Source: Methylophaga sp.
GTDB taxonomy: Bacteria > Pseudomonadota > Gammaproteobacteria > Nitrosococcales > Methylophagaceae
Assembly: GCA_002733505.1 (NCBI GenBank)
Contig: NVVW01000003.1
Location: 1-64,000 of the forward strand
Direction of reading: 5' to 3'
DNA length: 64,000 bases
Shown: piece after piece, positions 9,619-19,340 of the stretch
Position numbering within the stretch: position 1 is the first letter of the stretch
Layout: each line of letters starts with the position of its first letter
Program-made: the position numbers and the translations under genes
The notes under the pieces: generated by a model
What the model was told of the DNA's origin: nothing
The model's database searches: none
Seen by the model: only the letters and a program-made list of their open reading frames with translations

Positions 9619-10707
9619 TCAATCATCACTAGCCAAAGAAGCCAGCTGATCGGCCTGATATTCATTAATCAATGGTTCAATCACTTGCTCAAGATCGCCG
9701 CCCATAATTTCAGCTAATTTATATAAGGTTAAGTTGATTCGATGATCGGTCATGCGGCCTTGAGGATAATTGTAGGTGCGAATGCGTTCACTTCGATCGC
9801 CACTGCCGACTTGTAATTTACGAGTTTCAGCTTGCTCTGAATCAATTTTATCTTGTTGTTCCGACATAATACGTGCAGCTAAAACCGACATCGCTTGGGC
9901 GCGGTTTTTATGTTGTGAGCGTTGGTCTTGGCATTCCACTACGATACCTGTTGGTAAATGTGTGAGTCGAATAGCGGAGTCGGTTTTATTGACATGCTGA
10001 CCACCGGCACCGGATGCGCGGAAGGTATCAACACGAAGATCGGCAGGGTTGATAACTACTTGGTCGATTTCATCCACTTCTGGCATGATGGCGACGGTGC
10101 AAGCCGAGGTGTGGATGCGGCCTTGTGATTCTGTTTCGGGTACACGTTGTACGCGATGACCGCCAGACTCAAACTTCATGCGTGAAAAGGCGCCATCGCC
10201 GATTATTTTAATAATGACCTCTTTATAGCCGCCTTGCTCGCTTTCTTGTGCATTGATTAGCTCAACACCCCATTTGCGTGATTCGGCATAACGGGTATAC
10301 ATGCGATATAAATCGCCTGCAAATAATGCCGCTTCATCACCACCTGCGCCAGCACGAATTTCTAAGAATATGTTGCGTTGATCATTAGGATCTTTCGGTA
10401 ATAATAATTTTTGTAGTGTGATCTCTAATGCTTTTTCTGAGGCTTGTGCTTCGGCTAGTTCTTCCTTTGCCATTTCGCGCATTTCTTTATCGTCTTCTTT
10501 GAGCATTTCTTTGGCATCTTCAATGGCAGCCAAGCTTGCTTTATAACCAGTAAAGTTTTTAACAACAGGTTCTAGCTGCGCATATTCTTGCGATAATTCG
10601 CGGAATTTATTTTGATCGGCCATGGTTTCAGGCTCGGCTAATAAGCCCGCAATTTCTTCATGGCGTTCAACAAGGGTTTCTAGTTTGTGTTTAATTGATT
10701 CTTTCAC
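9619..10707 (-). CDS. prfA: Peptide chain release factor 1
   Basis: RF1 recognises UAA and UAG and triggers peptide release on the ribosome. The 362-residue protein contains the catalytic GGQ in [18 protein letters not shown] and the stop-codon-reading loop as PET in [17 protein letters not shown], the RF1 type rather than the SPF of RF2. The start codon is GTG. It follows hemA by 14 bases, the same hemA-prfA order as in E. coli, so the two form an operon. In many gammaproteobacteria prmC follows; here a toxin module lies downstream instead. Confidence 0.97.
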   Translation of the reverse strand: MKESIKHKLETLVERHEEIAGLLAEPETMADQNKFRELSQEYAQLEPVVKNFTGYKASLAAIEDAKEMLKEDDKEMREMAKEELAEAQASEKALEITLQKLLLPKDPNDQRNIFLEIRAGAGGDEAALFAGDLYRMYTRYAESRKWGVELINAQESEQGGYKEVIIKIIGDGAFSRMKFESGGHRVQRVPETESQGRIHTSACTVAIMPEVDEIDQVVINPADLRVDTFRASGAGGQHVNKTDSAIRLTHLPTGIVVECQDQRSQHKNRAQAMSVLAARIMSEQQDKIDSEQAETRKLQVGSGDRSERIRTYNYPQGRMTDHRINLTLYKLAEIMGGDLEQVIEPLINEYQADQLASLASDD

Positions 10708-10721
10708 TTAGGAGATCTCTA

Positions 10722-11975
10722 TTAATCTTTAATATTGAAGAGGCTACGCGCCGCTTCGATTAAGTTGTTATCAGTATCTAAACCTGATTGTCGCAGTTGG
10801 CGACTGGGTTCGTGCAAGAGTTTTTTGGTGAGTGTGCGTGCTAATTCGCTGATCACTTGTTCTGCTGGCAGGCCCTGTTTGAGTTGTTTTTTTGCTTTAT
10901 TAACTAAGCATTCACTGTCTGATTCTGCTCGCTCTCTTATTGCTGTAATAACGGGCACAGCATCCTGAGTTCGGATCCACGCCATAAAGTGTTCGGCTTG
11001 TGTATTGATGATTTCTTCGGCTTGTTGGGCTGCTTCACGGCGAGACTGTAGATTTTCATCGATGATGTCATGCAGATCATCAACACAATATAGATATACG
11101 TCTTCTAAGTTACCCACTTCGGGTTCTATATCGCGTGGCACGGCAACATCAACCATAAACATTGGGCGACGTTTACGTTGCTTTAATGCACGTTCGACAG
11201 CGCCTTTACCCAAAATGGGTAATTGGCTGGCGGTGGAGCTTATGACAATATCGGCTTCCGGCAGATGCGTTGGCATTTCACTTAAACTGATGGCGTAGCC
11301 ATTTACTGCCATCGCTAAGTTATGTGCTCGCTCGATGGTGCGGTTGGCAATAATAATACGGCCGATACCGTTATCACGAAGATGGCGAGCGGCTAACTCA
11401 ATGGTTTCACCTGCCCCAATTAATAAGGCAGTTGAATCAGATAATTTGCTGAAAATTTGTTTTGCTAGACTGACTGCGGCAAAGGCAACAGAAACTGGAC
11501 TGCTACCAATAGCGGTGTCAGTGCGCACCTGCTTGGCAACGGTAAAGGCATGTTGAAACAAACGACCGAGTACTTTTTTCAATGAGCCATGATTCAGTGC
11601 ATGGCTATACGCTGTTTTTATTTGGCCTAAAATTTGTGGCTCACCTAACACCATAGAATCAAGCCCGCATGCGACACGAAACAAGTGGTTAATAGCGTCA
11701 TCACCTTGGTGGTGATAGAGAAATTGGTCTAAGGTATTTTCAGTTTGTTGATGAAATTGATGCAACCAAGGGCTGATTATGTTGTCAGAATCATTATCAA
11801 TATAACAATAGATTTCGGTGCGGTTACAGGTCGATAAAATAACCGCTTCAATAACGCTAGGATGTTGCGTAAGCGAGGTCAGCGCGGCGGGAAGAGCATC
11901 GTCATTAAATACGATGTTTTCGCGAATATGGATCGGCGCTGTTTTATGGTTAATACCATAGGTGACAAATTGCAT
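10722..11975 (-). CDS. hemA: Glutamyl-tRNA reductase
   Basis: HemA reduces glutamyl-tRNA to glutamate-1-semialdehyde with NADPH, the first committed step of tetrapyrrole synthesis by the C5 pathway. The 417-residue protein has the N-terminal GINHKTAP motif, the catalytic Cys in STCNRTE near residue 50, GEPQILGQIK, and the NADPH-binding domain with ALLIGAGETI. The ATG aligns with other HemA proteins. A MITE terminal repeat touches the start codon, so the 5' leader and ribosome binding site (only a weak GGGT) come from the element. Confidence 0.97.
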   Translation of the reverse strand: MQFVTYGINHKTAPIHIRENIVFNDDALPAALTSLTQHPSVIEAVILSTCNRTEIYCYIDNDSDNIISPWLHQFHQQTENTLDQFLYHHQGDDAINHLFRVACGLDSMVLGEPQILGQIKTAYSHALNHGSLKKVLGRLFQHAFTVAKQVRTDTAIGSSPVSVAFAAVSLAKQIFSKLSDSTALLIGAGETIELAARHLRDNGIGRIIIANRTIERAHNLAMAVNGYAISLSEMPTHLPEADIVISSTASQLPILGKGAVERALKQRKRRPMFMVDVAVPRDIEPEVGNLEDVYLYCVDDLHDIIDENLQSRREAAQQAEEIINTQAEHFMAWIRTQDAVPVITAIRERAESDSECLVNKAKKQLKQGLPAEQVISELARTLTKKLLHEPSRQLRQSGLDTDNNLIEAARSLFNIKD

Positions 11976-12232
11976 ATATACCCAAAATACTTGAAGATGC
12001 AGGTTTCAGCAAGAGAAGAAGCCATTATATTCTAGGCATAAATCCGCAGAATAAGTCATTCTCATTTAAGGATTTATAACGACGAAGATAATGGCTTATC
12101 CTCTTGCCTTACGGGAGTTTAGCACGAATGCCAGCGCCGCGTTACAATGCTTGACAATGCCTTCACATTGCGCCTTGCTCTGACCTTCGTGCTAAGCTCT
12201 GAAATCTGCATCTTCAAGTAATTTGGGTATAT
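11976..12232. mobile_element. MITE-like element, TATACCC family, copy A
   Basis: About 257 bp bounded by imperfect terminal inverted repeats of about 34 bases (left 11976-12010, right 12199-12232; outer end TATACCC, inner end CTGAAA). It holds no gene. Its right interior shares the phrase TGCCTTCACATTGCGCCTTG with copy B near 20.76 kb. The left end abuts the hemA start codon. This element and the tandem repeat beside it fill the 366-bp gap between hemA and the Fic gene. Confidence 0.8.
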
Positions 12233-12320
12233 ACATGACGGTACGACGTGTAAAGAAAATTGAGTTATCTATACATGAGGGGTACTATGTGTAAAGAAAA
12301 CTGAATTATCTATACATGAC
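12230..12320. repeat. Tandem repeat of about 41 bp upstream of the Fic gene
   Basis: TATACATGA recurs at 12230, 12270 and 12311, and the 31-base block GTGTAAAGAAAA...TATACATGA occurs at 12248 and 12289 with only two differences. The array ends 21 bases before the GTG start of the Fic gene. A multi-site operator for the Fic protein's winged-helix domain is one reading. Confidence 0.75.
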
Positions 12321-12341
12321 GATTTTATTAAGGATTGCTTT

Positions 12342-13421
12342 GTGAGTGAAGCTGTACTGCCCTTTTTGCCACCAGCCATAGAGCTAGAAACTAAGCCTGT
12401 GTTACGAAAACTAACAAAGGCTCATCGGTATCTTGCCGAGTTAAAAGGCGTGGTTGGTACCATACCAAATGAAGGTATTTTAATTAATACACTGACATTA
12501 CAAGAGGCCAAGGATAGCTCAGAAATTGAAAACATAATCACTACGCATGATGAATTATATAAAAGTGCGTTATTTGAGGATGTTATACACAACCTATCCG
12601 CTAAAGAAGTAAGGCGCTATGCTACTGCATTACGTGCAGGGTTTGCAGAAGTTCGTAAAACGGGATTAATCACTACCAATTTGATTGTTTCCCTGTACCA
12701 AGAGTTAGAGCAAAATGATGGTGGTATTCGTCGTCAATCTGGCACGACATTACAGAATGATAAAACAGGTGAAATTATTTATACACCACCTCAAAGCTAT
12801 GATGAAATAGTGGCATTGATGACAAATTTAGAGCAATTCATTAATGATGGATCTATGCTTGATGTCGATCCTTTGGTAAAAATGGCAATAATCCATCACC
12901 AGTTTGAAAGTATTCATCCCTTTTATGACGGTAACGGTCGTGCTGGCAGAATAATCAATATTTTGTATTTGGTTGCACAGGGTTTGCTAGATATTCCAAT
13001 ACTGTATTTAAGTGGCTATATCATCCAAACAAAGCAAGACTATTACCGATTACTACAAGATGTAAGAGATAGTGGCTCATGGCAAGAGTGGTTAATATAT
13101 ATACTGGATGGGATAGAGGTCACTTCTCGTAATACGATCAGGTTAGTAACGGACATCAAGGATCTGATGCAAGACTATAAGCACCGTATTAGAGTTGAAC
13201 TACCTAAGATATATAGCCAAGAACTGCTCAATAACCTATTTAGTCATCCCTATACTAAAATTGAATACATGCAGCATGACTTAAATGTATCAAGACTAAC
13301 GGCTGGCAAATATTTAAGCCAATTAACTGAGCAGGGTTTTGTGAAGAAGCAAAAAATAGGCCGATATAACTATTATATTAACGAGCCACTGTTTAAGTTA
13401 TTCACAACACTAGCCGTTTAA
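12342..13421 (+). CDS. Fic-family protein with C-terminal winged helix
   Basis: The 359-residue protein has a complete Fic active site, HPFYDGNGRAGR near residues 201-212, matching HxFx(D/E)GNGRxxR. Such enzymes transfer AMP or related groups to target proteins. The N-terminal SSEIEN near residues 59-64 fits the class II inhibitory motif (S/T)xxxE(G/N), so the enzyme should be self-restrained. The C-terminal 90 residues resemble a winged helix-turn-helix. The start is GTG. No separate antitoxin gene is present. Tandem repeats in front could be a binding site for its own C-terminal domain. The target is unknown. Confidence 0.9.
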   Translation: MSEAVLPFLPPAIELETKPVLRKLTKAHRYLAELKGVVGTIPNEGILINTLTLQEAKDSSEIENIITTHDELYKSALFEDVIHNLSAKEVRRYATALRAGFAEVRKTGLITTNLIVSLYQELEQNDGGIRRQSGTTLQNDKTGEIIYTPPQSYDEIVALMTNLEQFINDGSMLDVDPLVKMAIIHHQFESIHPFYDGNGRAGRIINILYLVAQGLLDIPILYLSGYIIQTKQDYYRLLQDVRDSGSWQEWLIYILDGIEVTSRNTIRLVTDIKDLMQDYKHRIRVELPKIYSQELLNNLFSHPYTKIEYMQHDLNVSRLTAGKYLSQLTEQGFVKKQKIGRYNYYINEPLFKLFTTLAV

Positions 13422-13559
13422 GTGCTGATAAACGAATTGCAGTAAGTATATTTTGGTGGTAACTCTGGTGGTAACTTTTTAAACTAAAATATTGCGACCA
13501 AGTAAAACTGCGCATCTACGGGGTGAACTGGGAGCCACCCATAGCCACCAAATTTTTAT

Positions 13560-15638
13560 TCAAAGTAAATCTTTACTATCAGTAGTATGTTCCGAAGACA
13601 ACAGATCTAAGAGTTTGCTGACGGGTAATGGTTGAGAGAATAGATTGCCTTGGACAAAGTCACACCCCGCACTATAAAGCAAATTCCTCTGTTGCTCTGT
13701 TTCGACTCCCTCAGCAATGACCTTAAGGCCTAATTTATGAGCCATTATAATAATAGCTTCAGATAATGCCATATCACTGGAGTTTGGCGATAAGTCACGA
13801 ATAAAAGATTGATCAATTTTTAAGTAATCAATATCAAATTTCTTTAGATAAGATAAAGAAGCGTAACCGGTGCCAAAATCATCAATGGCGACTTGAATGC
13901 CGGCTGTTCGAAAGTTTAATAATTGCTCAATAATTTGTTTATCATCCTCCATTAATAGACCTTCTGTTATTTCTATTACGAGATTACAGCTAGAAAAATA
14001 GACTTCTGAGATTACGGATGTCCAATCATTTTGTGCTTTAAATTGAATGGGCGACATATTTACGCTGACTTGGAAGTCAGGGTCATGTTGTTGAAAGAGC
14101 TGGGCGTGTTGAACGGCTTGATGGAAAACCCAGTTACCTATTTCGTTAATAAGCCCTGTTTCTTCAGCAAGCGGAATAAAAATATTAGGGCTAACCATAC
14201 CTCTTTCTGGATGTTGCCACCGTAATAATGCTTCAGCTTTTTGAATTTTTTGTGTGGGTAAGTACACAATGGGCTGGTAATAGACTTCAAGTTGATTTTG
14301 TGCCAGAGCTTCACGTAAATCATTGGTAAGGTTAAAACGTTCCATTGATGATCGTTGCATTTGTTGAGTAAAATAGAAATAGCGACTTCGACCTGAATCC
14401 TTAGCAAAGTACATAGCCTGATCAGCGTTTCTTAGTAGATCATCTACGGTGAGTGCGTCATCAGGATATAGTGTGATACCAATGCTTGCAGAAATATAAA
14501 CAAGATTGTTTTCTATTTGAAAAGGTTGATTCAATGAGGCAATAATTTTGTCAGCGACGAGGCCAATTCGATTAAGATCATTTAAATTAGCTAAAATCAC
14601 GGTGAACTCATCGCCTCCAAGGCGAGCTACAGTCTCTTCATCCTGTACAATGTCAGCAATGCGCCTGCCCGCCTCAATAAGCAGTTTATCGCCCATAGGG
14701 TGGCCAAAAGTATCATTGATTATTTTAAACCTATCTAAATCAAGAAAAAAAACGGCTAGAGGTTTATTGGTAATATTAGAGTTTTTAATTTCTTGTTCTA
14801 AGCGATTATAGAAAAAAGTACGATTTGGTAAAGATGTCAATGGATCATAGTTGGCTTGTTTTAAAGCCAGTAATTCCGCTTCCTTTTTTTCGGAGATATC
14901 TGAAAATAAGGTGACACGCTGCTTTATACTTCCGTCTTCATTATGGATGGTGTTAATGGTTGCTGACACAAGAAATTCTTCACCATTTTTTCGGCTAGCC
15001 CAGACTTCTCCTTTCCATTGTCCAGCAGTATCAATAATGCTCTGCATCTCCAGTATAAACGTAGAATCATAGCGTTTAGAGATGAGTATAAATGCAGATT
15101 TATTTAGAATGTCTGCTGCTGAGAAGCCGGTGATGTTTGAGAAAGCCGGGTTAATGGCTATAATCTTTTTTTCAGCAGAAGTGACTAGCATACCTTCGCT
15201 GCTATGTTGAAAAACGGTAGATGCCAACTGAACCAGTTCTTCAGTTTGTTTGTGTCTGGTGATGTCATGCAAACTAATTAATAGCTTGTTCGGTGACTCA
15301 GGGAAAGGGGAAGGATGTGCTAGCACTGTTAGTTGGTCACCATTTTTACAGCAAAGCTCTATTTCTAAAGGTTTAAAAATATTGTTCTTAATACCATTTT
15401 CAAGGCATTGCTCCCATTTTTCTCGGACTTTATGACCATATTCTAGATTGGGATAAACATTGACTCCCCACTTATAAGATGTCGAGATATCTTCAAGGGT
15501 ATAACCGAACTGCAATGTAAATGCGTCGTTAATATATACCGCTTCTTTTTGTGCATTATGTACGATAAATGGGGTTGGGGAGGCATTTAAAATTGTCTGC
15601 GCGATGTGCGTGGTTTTTATAGATAATTCACTAGACAT
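13560..15638 (-). CDS. PAS-PAS-GGDEF-EAL protein (c-di-GMP turnover)
   Basis: A soluble protein of about 692 residues with two PAS sensor domains (roughly 10-125 and 140-255), a GGDEF domain with intact GGDEF, and an EAL domain with AEALLRW, EITEGLLM, DDFGTGY and KIDQSFIRD. Both catalytic centres look intact, so it could make and break c-di-GMP. The four residues at the I-site position before GGDEF are QDEE instead of RxxD, so product inhibition is probably lost. I take the ATG three codons into the longest frame. It is a close paralogue of the next gene and follows it in the same direction. Confidence 0.9.
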   Translation of the reverse strand: MSSELSIKTTHIAQTILNASPTPFIVHNAQKEAVYINDAFTLQFGYTLEDISTSYKWGVNVYPNLEYGHKVREKWEQCLENGIKNNIFKPLEIELCCKNGDQLTVLAHPSPFPESPNKLLISLHDITRHKQTEELVQLASTVFQHSSEGMLVTSAEKKIIAINPAFSNITGFSAADILNKSAFILISKRYDSTFILEMQSIIDTAGQWKGEVWASRKNGEEFLVSATINTIHNEDGSIKQRVTLFSDISEKKEAELLALKQANYDPLTSLPNRTFFYNRLEQEIKNSNITNKPLAVFFLDLDRFKIINDTFGHPMGDKLLIEAGRRIADIVQDEETVARLGGDEFTVILANLNDLNRIGLVADKIIASLNQPFQIENNLVYISASIGITLYPDDALTVDDLLRNADQAMYFAKDSGRSRYFYFTQQMQRSSMERFNLTNDLREALAQNQLEVYYQPIVYLPTQKIQKAEALLRWQHPERGMVSPNIFIPLAEETGLINEIGNWVFHQAVQHAQLFQQHDPDFQVSVNMSPIQFKAQNDWTSVISEVYFSSCNLVIEITEGLLMEDDKQIIEQLLNFRTAGIQVAIDDFGTGYASLSYLKKFDIDYLKIDQSFIRDLSPNSSDMALSEAIIIMAHKLGLKVIAEGVETEQQRNLLYSAGCDFVQGNLFSQPLPVSKLLDLLSSEHTTDSKDLL

Positions 15639-15734
15639 ATGCACGTACTCAGTATTCTAAGGGGTATAAATATAGCATAGGTTTGTTTTCGGTTTCAACG
15701 CGCTGTCCGCCACATCAGTTGTGATGACTCAACT

Positions 15735-18281
15735 TTAGCTATCGACAAGTTTGTCTGAGCTAAGCAGTGCTTCAAATTCGTCGACAGGAAGAGCTTTAGA
15801 AAACAAGTAACCTTGAACATAATCACAGCCTGCGGCGGCTAATAAGTCACGTTGCTGTTCTGTTTCAACGCCTTCAGCAATAACTTTAAGGCCTAGCTTG
15901 TGTGCCATTACGATGATGGCTTCAGATAAGGCCATTTCACTTGAATCAGCTGATAAATTTCGAATAAAAGATTGGTCTATTTTTAAGTAATCAATATCAA
16001 ATTTGTTCAGATATGACAGAGAAGAGTAGCCTGTTCCAAAATCATCAATGGCCACTTGAATACCTGCATCACGGAAATTCAATAGTTGCTCGGCTATCAG
16101 CTCATTATCTTCCATCAGTAGCCCTTCGGTTATTTCAATAACGACATTGCTGCCAGCAAAATACTCTTTAGTTATTACTGAGCTCCAATCATTTTCTTCT
16201 CTAAATTGTGCGGGTGAGACGTTAATACTTACCTGAAAGTCAGCATCATATTGCTGATAAGATTTAGCCTGCTGCGTTGCCTGTTGGAATACCCAGTTGC
16301 CAATTTCATTAATTAGGCCTGAGTCTTCAGCGAGCGGGATGAATTCAGCGGGACTTACCATGCCCCTTTCAGGATGTTTCCAGCGTAATAATGCTTCAGC
16401 TTTATGGATCTTCCCCGTTGGTAAATAAATAATAGGCTGATAGTAAAGTTCTAATTGATTCTTAGCTAAGGCCACGCGTAGATCATTGGTTAAGTTAAAC
16501 CGCTCTAAAGAGGATTCTTGCATTTGCGGGGTAAAATAGCTATAACGGCTTCGACCAGAATCTTTAGAAAAATACATCGCTTGGTCGGCATTTTTTAGCA
16601 GTCCGTTTACATCATTAGCATCATTCGGGTAAAGGGTAATACCAATACTTACTGAAACGTAGATAATATTATCATCTAGCTGGAATTGTTGGCTTAATGA
16701 TGTGATGATTTTGGAGGCAATTCGCTCAATGCCATGAATATCATCTAGATCGGGTAAAATCACCGTAAATTCATCGCCACCGAGCCGAGCCACGGTATCC
16801 GTATCACGTACACAATCAGTGATGCGCTGAGCGGCTTCAATGAGTAGTTTGTCTCCAGTAGGATGACCAAAGGTATCATTTACATCTTTGAACTTATCTA
16901 AATCAAGAAAGAAAAGAGCCAGCGGTTTATGGGAGCGATTAGATTTTTTTATTTCTTGCTGTAAACGATCATTAAACATAGTACGGTTGGGTAATGATGT
17001 TAGATTGTCGTAATTAGCTTGTTTTATGGCAAGTAATTCAGTCTGTTTTTTTTCGGTAATATCAGAGAATAAACCTACACGTAGCTTAACAGTATTATCT
17101 TCATTGTAGATGGTATTAACGGTCAACCAAACGAGGAATTCTTCACCTGTTTTCCGGTTGTTCCAAACTTCACCTTGCCACTTTCCTGTGCGATCAAGTT
17201 CCTTATTCATTTTAATATAAAAACTAGCATCATGTCGATCAGACATTAATAGTAGAGAGGGCTCTCCTATAATTTCATCCTCAGAATAACCGGTGAGCTC
17301 ACAGAAGGCAGGGTTAACCGCCGTAATTATTCTTTCCGCATTTGTTGTCAGCATACCCTCGCTAGTATGCTGGAATACAGTTGTAGTTAATATTCGTTCT
17401 TCTTCTAACTCCTTACGGTCGGTGATGTCATAAAGGCTAATTAATACTTCACTCTCGATAGAGTTTGTCAGTAAGGAAGCTTGAGCCATGACAGTTCTAA
17501 AATCGCCATTCTTACACCGTATTGTAATCTCAAGTGGTTCAAAATCGGCGCCGCTTTGCACAGAATCTTCAAAGCGTTGTTGCCAAAGCTGCTTAATTTC
17601 TTCTCCATATTCTTTGTCTGGATAAGCTTTGTCTGACCATGTACCACGATCAGGAAGATCTTCCACAGTGTAACCAAATTGATCGATAAAGGCATAATTG
17701 AAGAAGGTCGGCTTCAACTGGCTGTCGTGTAATGCAAACGGTATGGGCGAAGCGTCAATAATTGCGAGGGCTCTTTGTTCGCTTTGTTTTAATGCGACTT
17801 CATCTTGTTTGCGAGTAGCAAGATCAATATCAATGCAATACATTTCAGGTTCACCATTCCTGTCATATTGTATAACATGGCTAGAATAGACAGTGATGGG
17901 ATGGCCGGCTTTAGTTTTAAGTGTCAATTCTGCTGTTGGAATAGCCTGACCGCCCGACATCCAATTATTGATGTGCTTAATCGTGCTAGGCTTCATTTCA
18001 TCAGCAATAATTAAATCTTCAATTAATTGCCCAACTGCTTCTTTTTTACTATAGCCATAGAGTTTTTCACTGGCTTTATTCCAGAAGATAACGCGTCTTT
18101 TGCGGTTGTAGCCTTGCACAGAAATATTGGGGATGCTTTCTAATAGTGATTGGAAACGCTGTTCGCTTTTAATTAGCAGTTTATCAGCCTCAGCTTGAGA
18201 GCTTATTTTCTGCTGTAAACGAATTATCCAGACAATAAAAAATAGGCAGCTGATAGTAAGCAGGATTAGAATTAAATTCAT
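15735..18281 (-). CDS. Membrane-anchored PAS-GGDEF-EAL protein (c-di-GMP turnover)
   Basis: This 848-residue protein has one N-terminal membrane segment (residues 1-20), then three PAS domains, GGDEF and EAL. The GGDEF site is intact and preceded at the correct distance by RDTD, an RxxD I-site, so feedback inhibition by c-di-GMP is expected. The EAL motifs (AEALLRW, EITEGLLM, DDFGTGYSSLSYL, KIDQSFIRN) are also complete. From the last two PAS domains onward it is very similar to the downstream gene, which indicates tandem duplication with gain or loss of the N-terminal part. The gap between them is about 90 bases. The signals sensed are unknown. Confidence 0.9.
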   Translation of the reverse strand: MNLILILLTISCLFFIVWIIRLQQKISSQAEADKLLIKSEQRFQSLLESIPNISVQGYNRKRRVIFWNKASEKLYGYSKKEAVGQLIEDLIIADEMKPSTIKHINNWMSGGQAIPTAELTLKTKAGHPITVYSSHVIQYDRNGEPEMYCIDIDLATRKQDEVALKQSEQRALAIIDASPIPFALHDSQLKPTFFNYAFIDQFGYTVEDLPDRGTWSDKAYPDKEYGEEIKQLWQQRFEDSVQSGADFEPLEITIRCKNGDFRTVMAQASLLTNSIESEVLISLYDITDRKELEEERILTTTVFQHTSEGMLTTNAERIITAVNPAFCELTGYSEDEIIGEPSLLLMSDRHDASFYIKMNKELDRTGKWQGEVWNNRKTGEEFLVWLTVNTIYNEDNTVKLRVGLFSDITEKKQTELLAIKQANYDNLTSLPNRTMFNDRLQQEIKKSNRSHKPLALFFLDLDKFKDVNDTFGHPTGDKLLIEAAQRITDCVRDTDTVARLGGDEFTVILPDLDDIHGIERIASKIITSLSQQFQLDDNIIYVSVSIGITLYPNDANDVNGLLKNADQAMYFSKDSGRSRYSYFTPQMQESSLERFNLTNDLRVALAKNQLELYYQPIIYLPTGKIHKAEALLRWKHPERGMVSPAEFIPLAEDSGLINEIGNWVFQQATQQAKSYQQYDADFQVSINVSPAQFREENDWSSVITKEYFAGSNVVIEITEGLLMEDNELIAEQLLNFRDAGIQVAIDDFGTGYSSLSYLNKFDIDYLKIDQSFIRNLSADSSEMALSEAIIVMAHKLGLKVIAEGVETEQQRDLLAAAGCDYVQGYLFSKALPVDEFEALLSSDKLVDS

Positions 18282-18494
18282 TTATGGCAACTTAGTAAGG
18301 TACTTCCTGTATCATACCGTTAAACGATATTTTTTCTTATAGGTGTATCACGATCTTGCTAAGTTAATCACAAATTTGAGTTAATATCTACCCCTAGATA
18401 ATGGTCAATTTAGCACATTTCGTTTGTCTGAGCGGTTTATCCGTATCTATAAAGATCACTTATAATAGAGCCAGATTGTGGAGCGCTTAAAACG

Positions 18495-19340
18495 ATGACG
18501 CCAGATGAATATTGTAAGGACAAGGCAGCTAAAAGCGGTTCTAGTTTTTATTATAGCTTTTTATTCTTGCCCGAAAAACAGCGACAAGCGATTATTGCCT
18601 TGTATGCCTTTTGCCGTGAAGTAGATGATACCGTTGATGAAATAAGTGACGCTGATATTGCCCGCAAGAAACTAGAATGGTGGCGCTTTGAGATAGCCCA
18701 AACGTTTAAAGGTGAAGCCGCGCATCCAGTGGGCAAGGCCTTACAAACAGCGATACAAAATTTTGATTTGCATGAAGAATATTTCATGGAAATCATTGAT
18801 GGTATGGAAATGGATTTAGATCAATTTTTATATCAAGAATTTAAACACCTCGCCCTATATTGCCATCGTGCAGCCAGTGTGGTCGGGCTACTATCTGTTG
18901 AGATCTTCGGCTATCAAGATCGAAATACGCTTAAATATGCCGAAAATCTAGGAATGGCATTGCAGTTGACTAATATTATTCGAGATGTGCGGGAGGATGC
19001 AGAGCGTGGTCGAATTTATCTGCCACAAGAAGATTTGCAGAAATTTAATATTAAAACAGAACAGATATTAGAGCTTAAATCAAGTGATGAGCTAATTGCT
19101 TGTCTTAAATTTGAAACAGCTCGTGCACGACAATATTACCAGCAAGCTATGGATGTATTGCCGGATAGCGATCGTTATAACCAACGAACAGGTTTAATTA
19201 TGGCGGCTATTTATGAGGCGACGTTGGATGAGATTGAGAAGGATGGCTTTCAGGTAATGCAGCACCGCGTTTCATTAACGCCACTCAGAAAATTATGGAT
19301 AGCATGGCAAACAGCACGCAAACAAAAGCAGTTTAAATGA
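18495..19340 (+). CDS. hpnD: Presqualene diphosphate synthase
   Basis: HpnD condenses two farnesyl diphosphates to presqualene diphosphate, the first step of the bacterial HpnCDE route to squalene. The 281-residue protein has both Asp-rich motifs of the trans-isoprenyl head-to-head family, CREVDDTVDE near residues 39-48 and NIIRDVREDAERGR near 158-171. It overlaps the hpnE start by four bases. hpnC is not adjacent; a sensor gene lies upstream on the other strand. Phytoene synthase is the alternative family member, but the hpnE neighbour favours HpnD. Confidence 0.92.
   Translation: MTPDEYCKDKAAKSGSSFYYSFLFLPEKQRQAIIALYAFCREVDDTVDEISDADIARKKLEWWRFEIAQTFKGEAAHPVGKALQTAIQNFDLHEEYFMEIIDGMEMDLDQFLYQEFKHLALYCHRAASVVGLLSVEIFGYQDRNTLKYAENLGMALQLTNIIRDVREDAERGRIYLPQEDLQKFNIKTEQILELKSSDELIACLKFETARARQYYQQAMDVLPDSDRYNQRTGLIMAAIYEATLDEIEKDGFQVMQHRVSLTPLRKLWIAWQTARKQKQFK

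Noticed and set aside
12230..12320. Tandem repeats considered as a CRISPR array
   Set aside because: Units are contiguous with a 41-bp period, there are no unique spacers of constant length and no cas genes.
13454..13476. Direct repeat TGGTGGTAACT downstream of the Fic gene, considered as an attachment-site remnant
   Set aside because: It is a short 12-bp-period duplication with no integrase gene or tRNA nearby and no second distant copy in the window.
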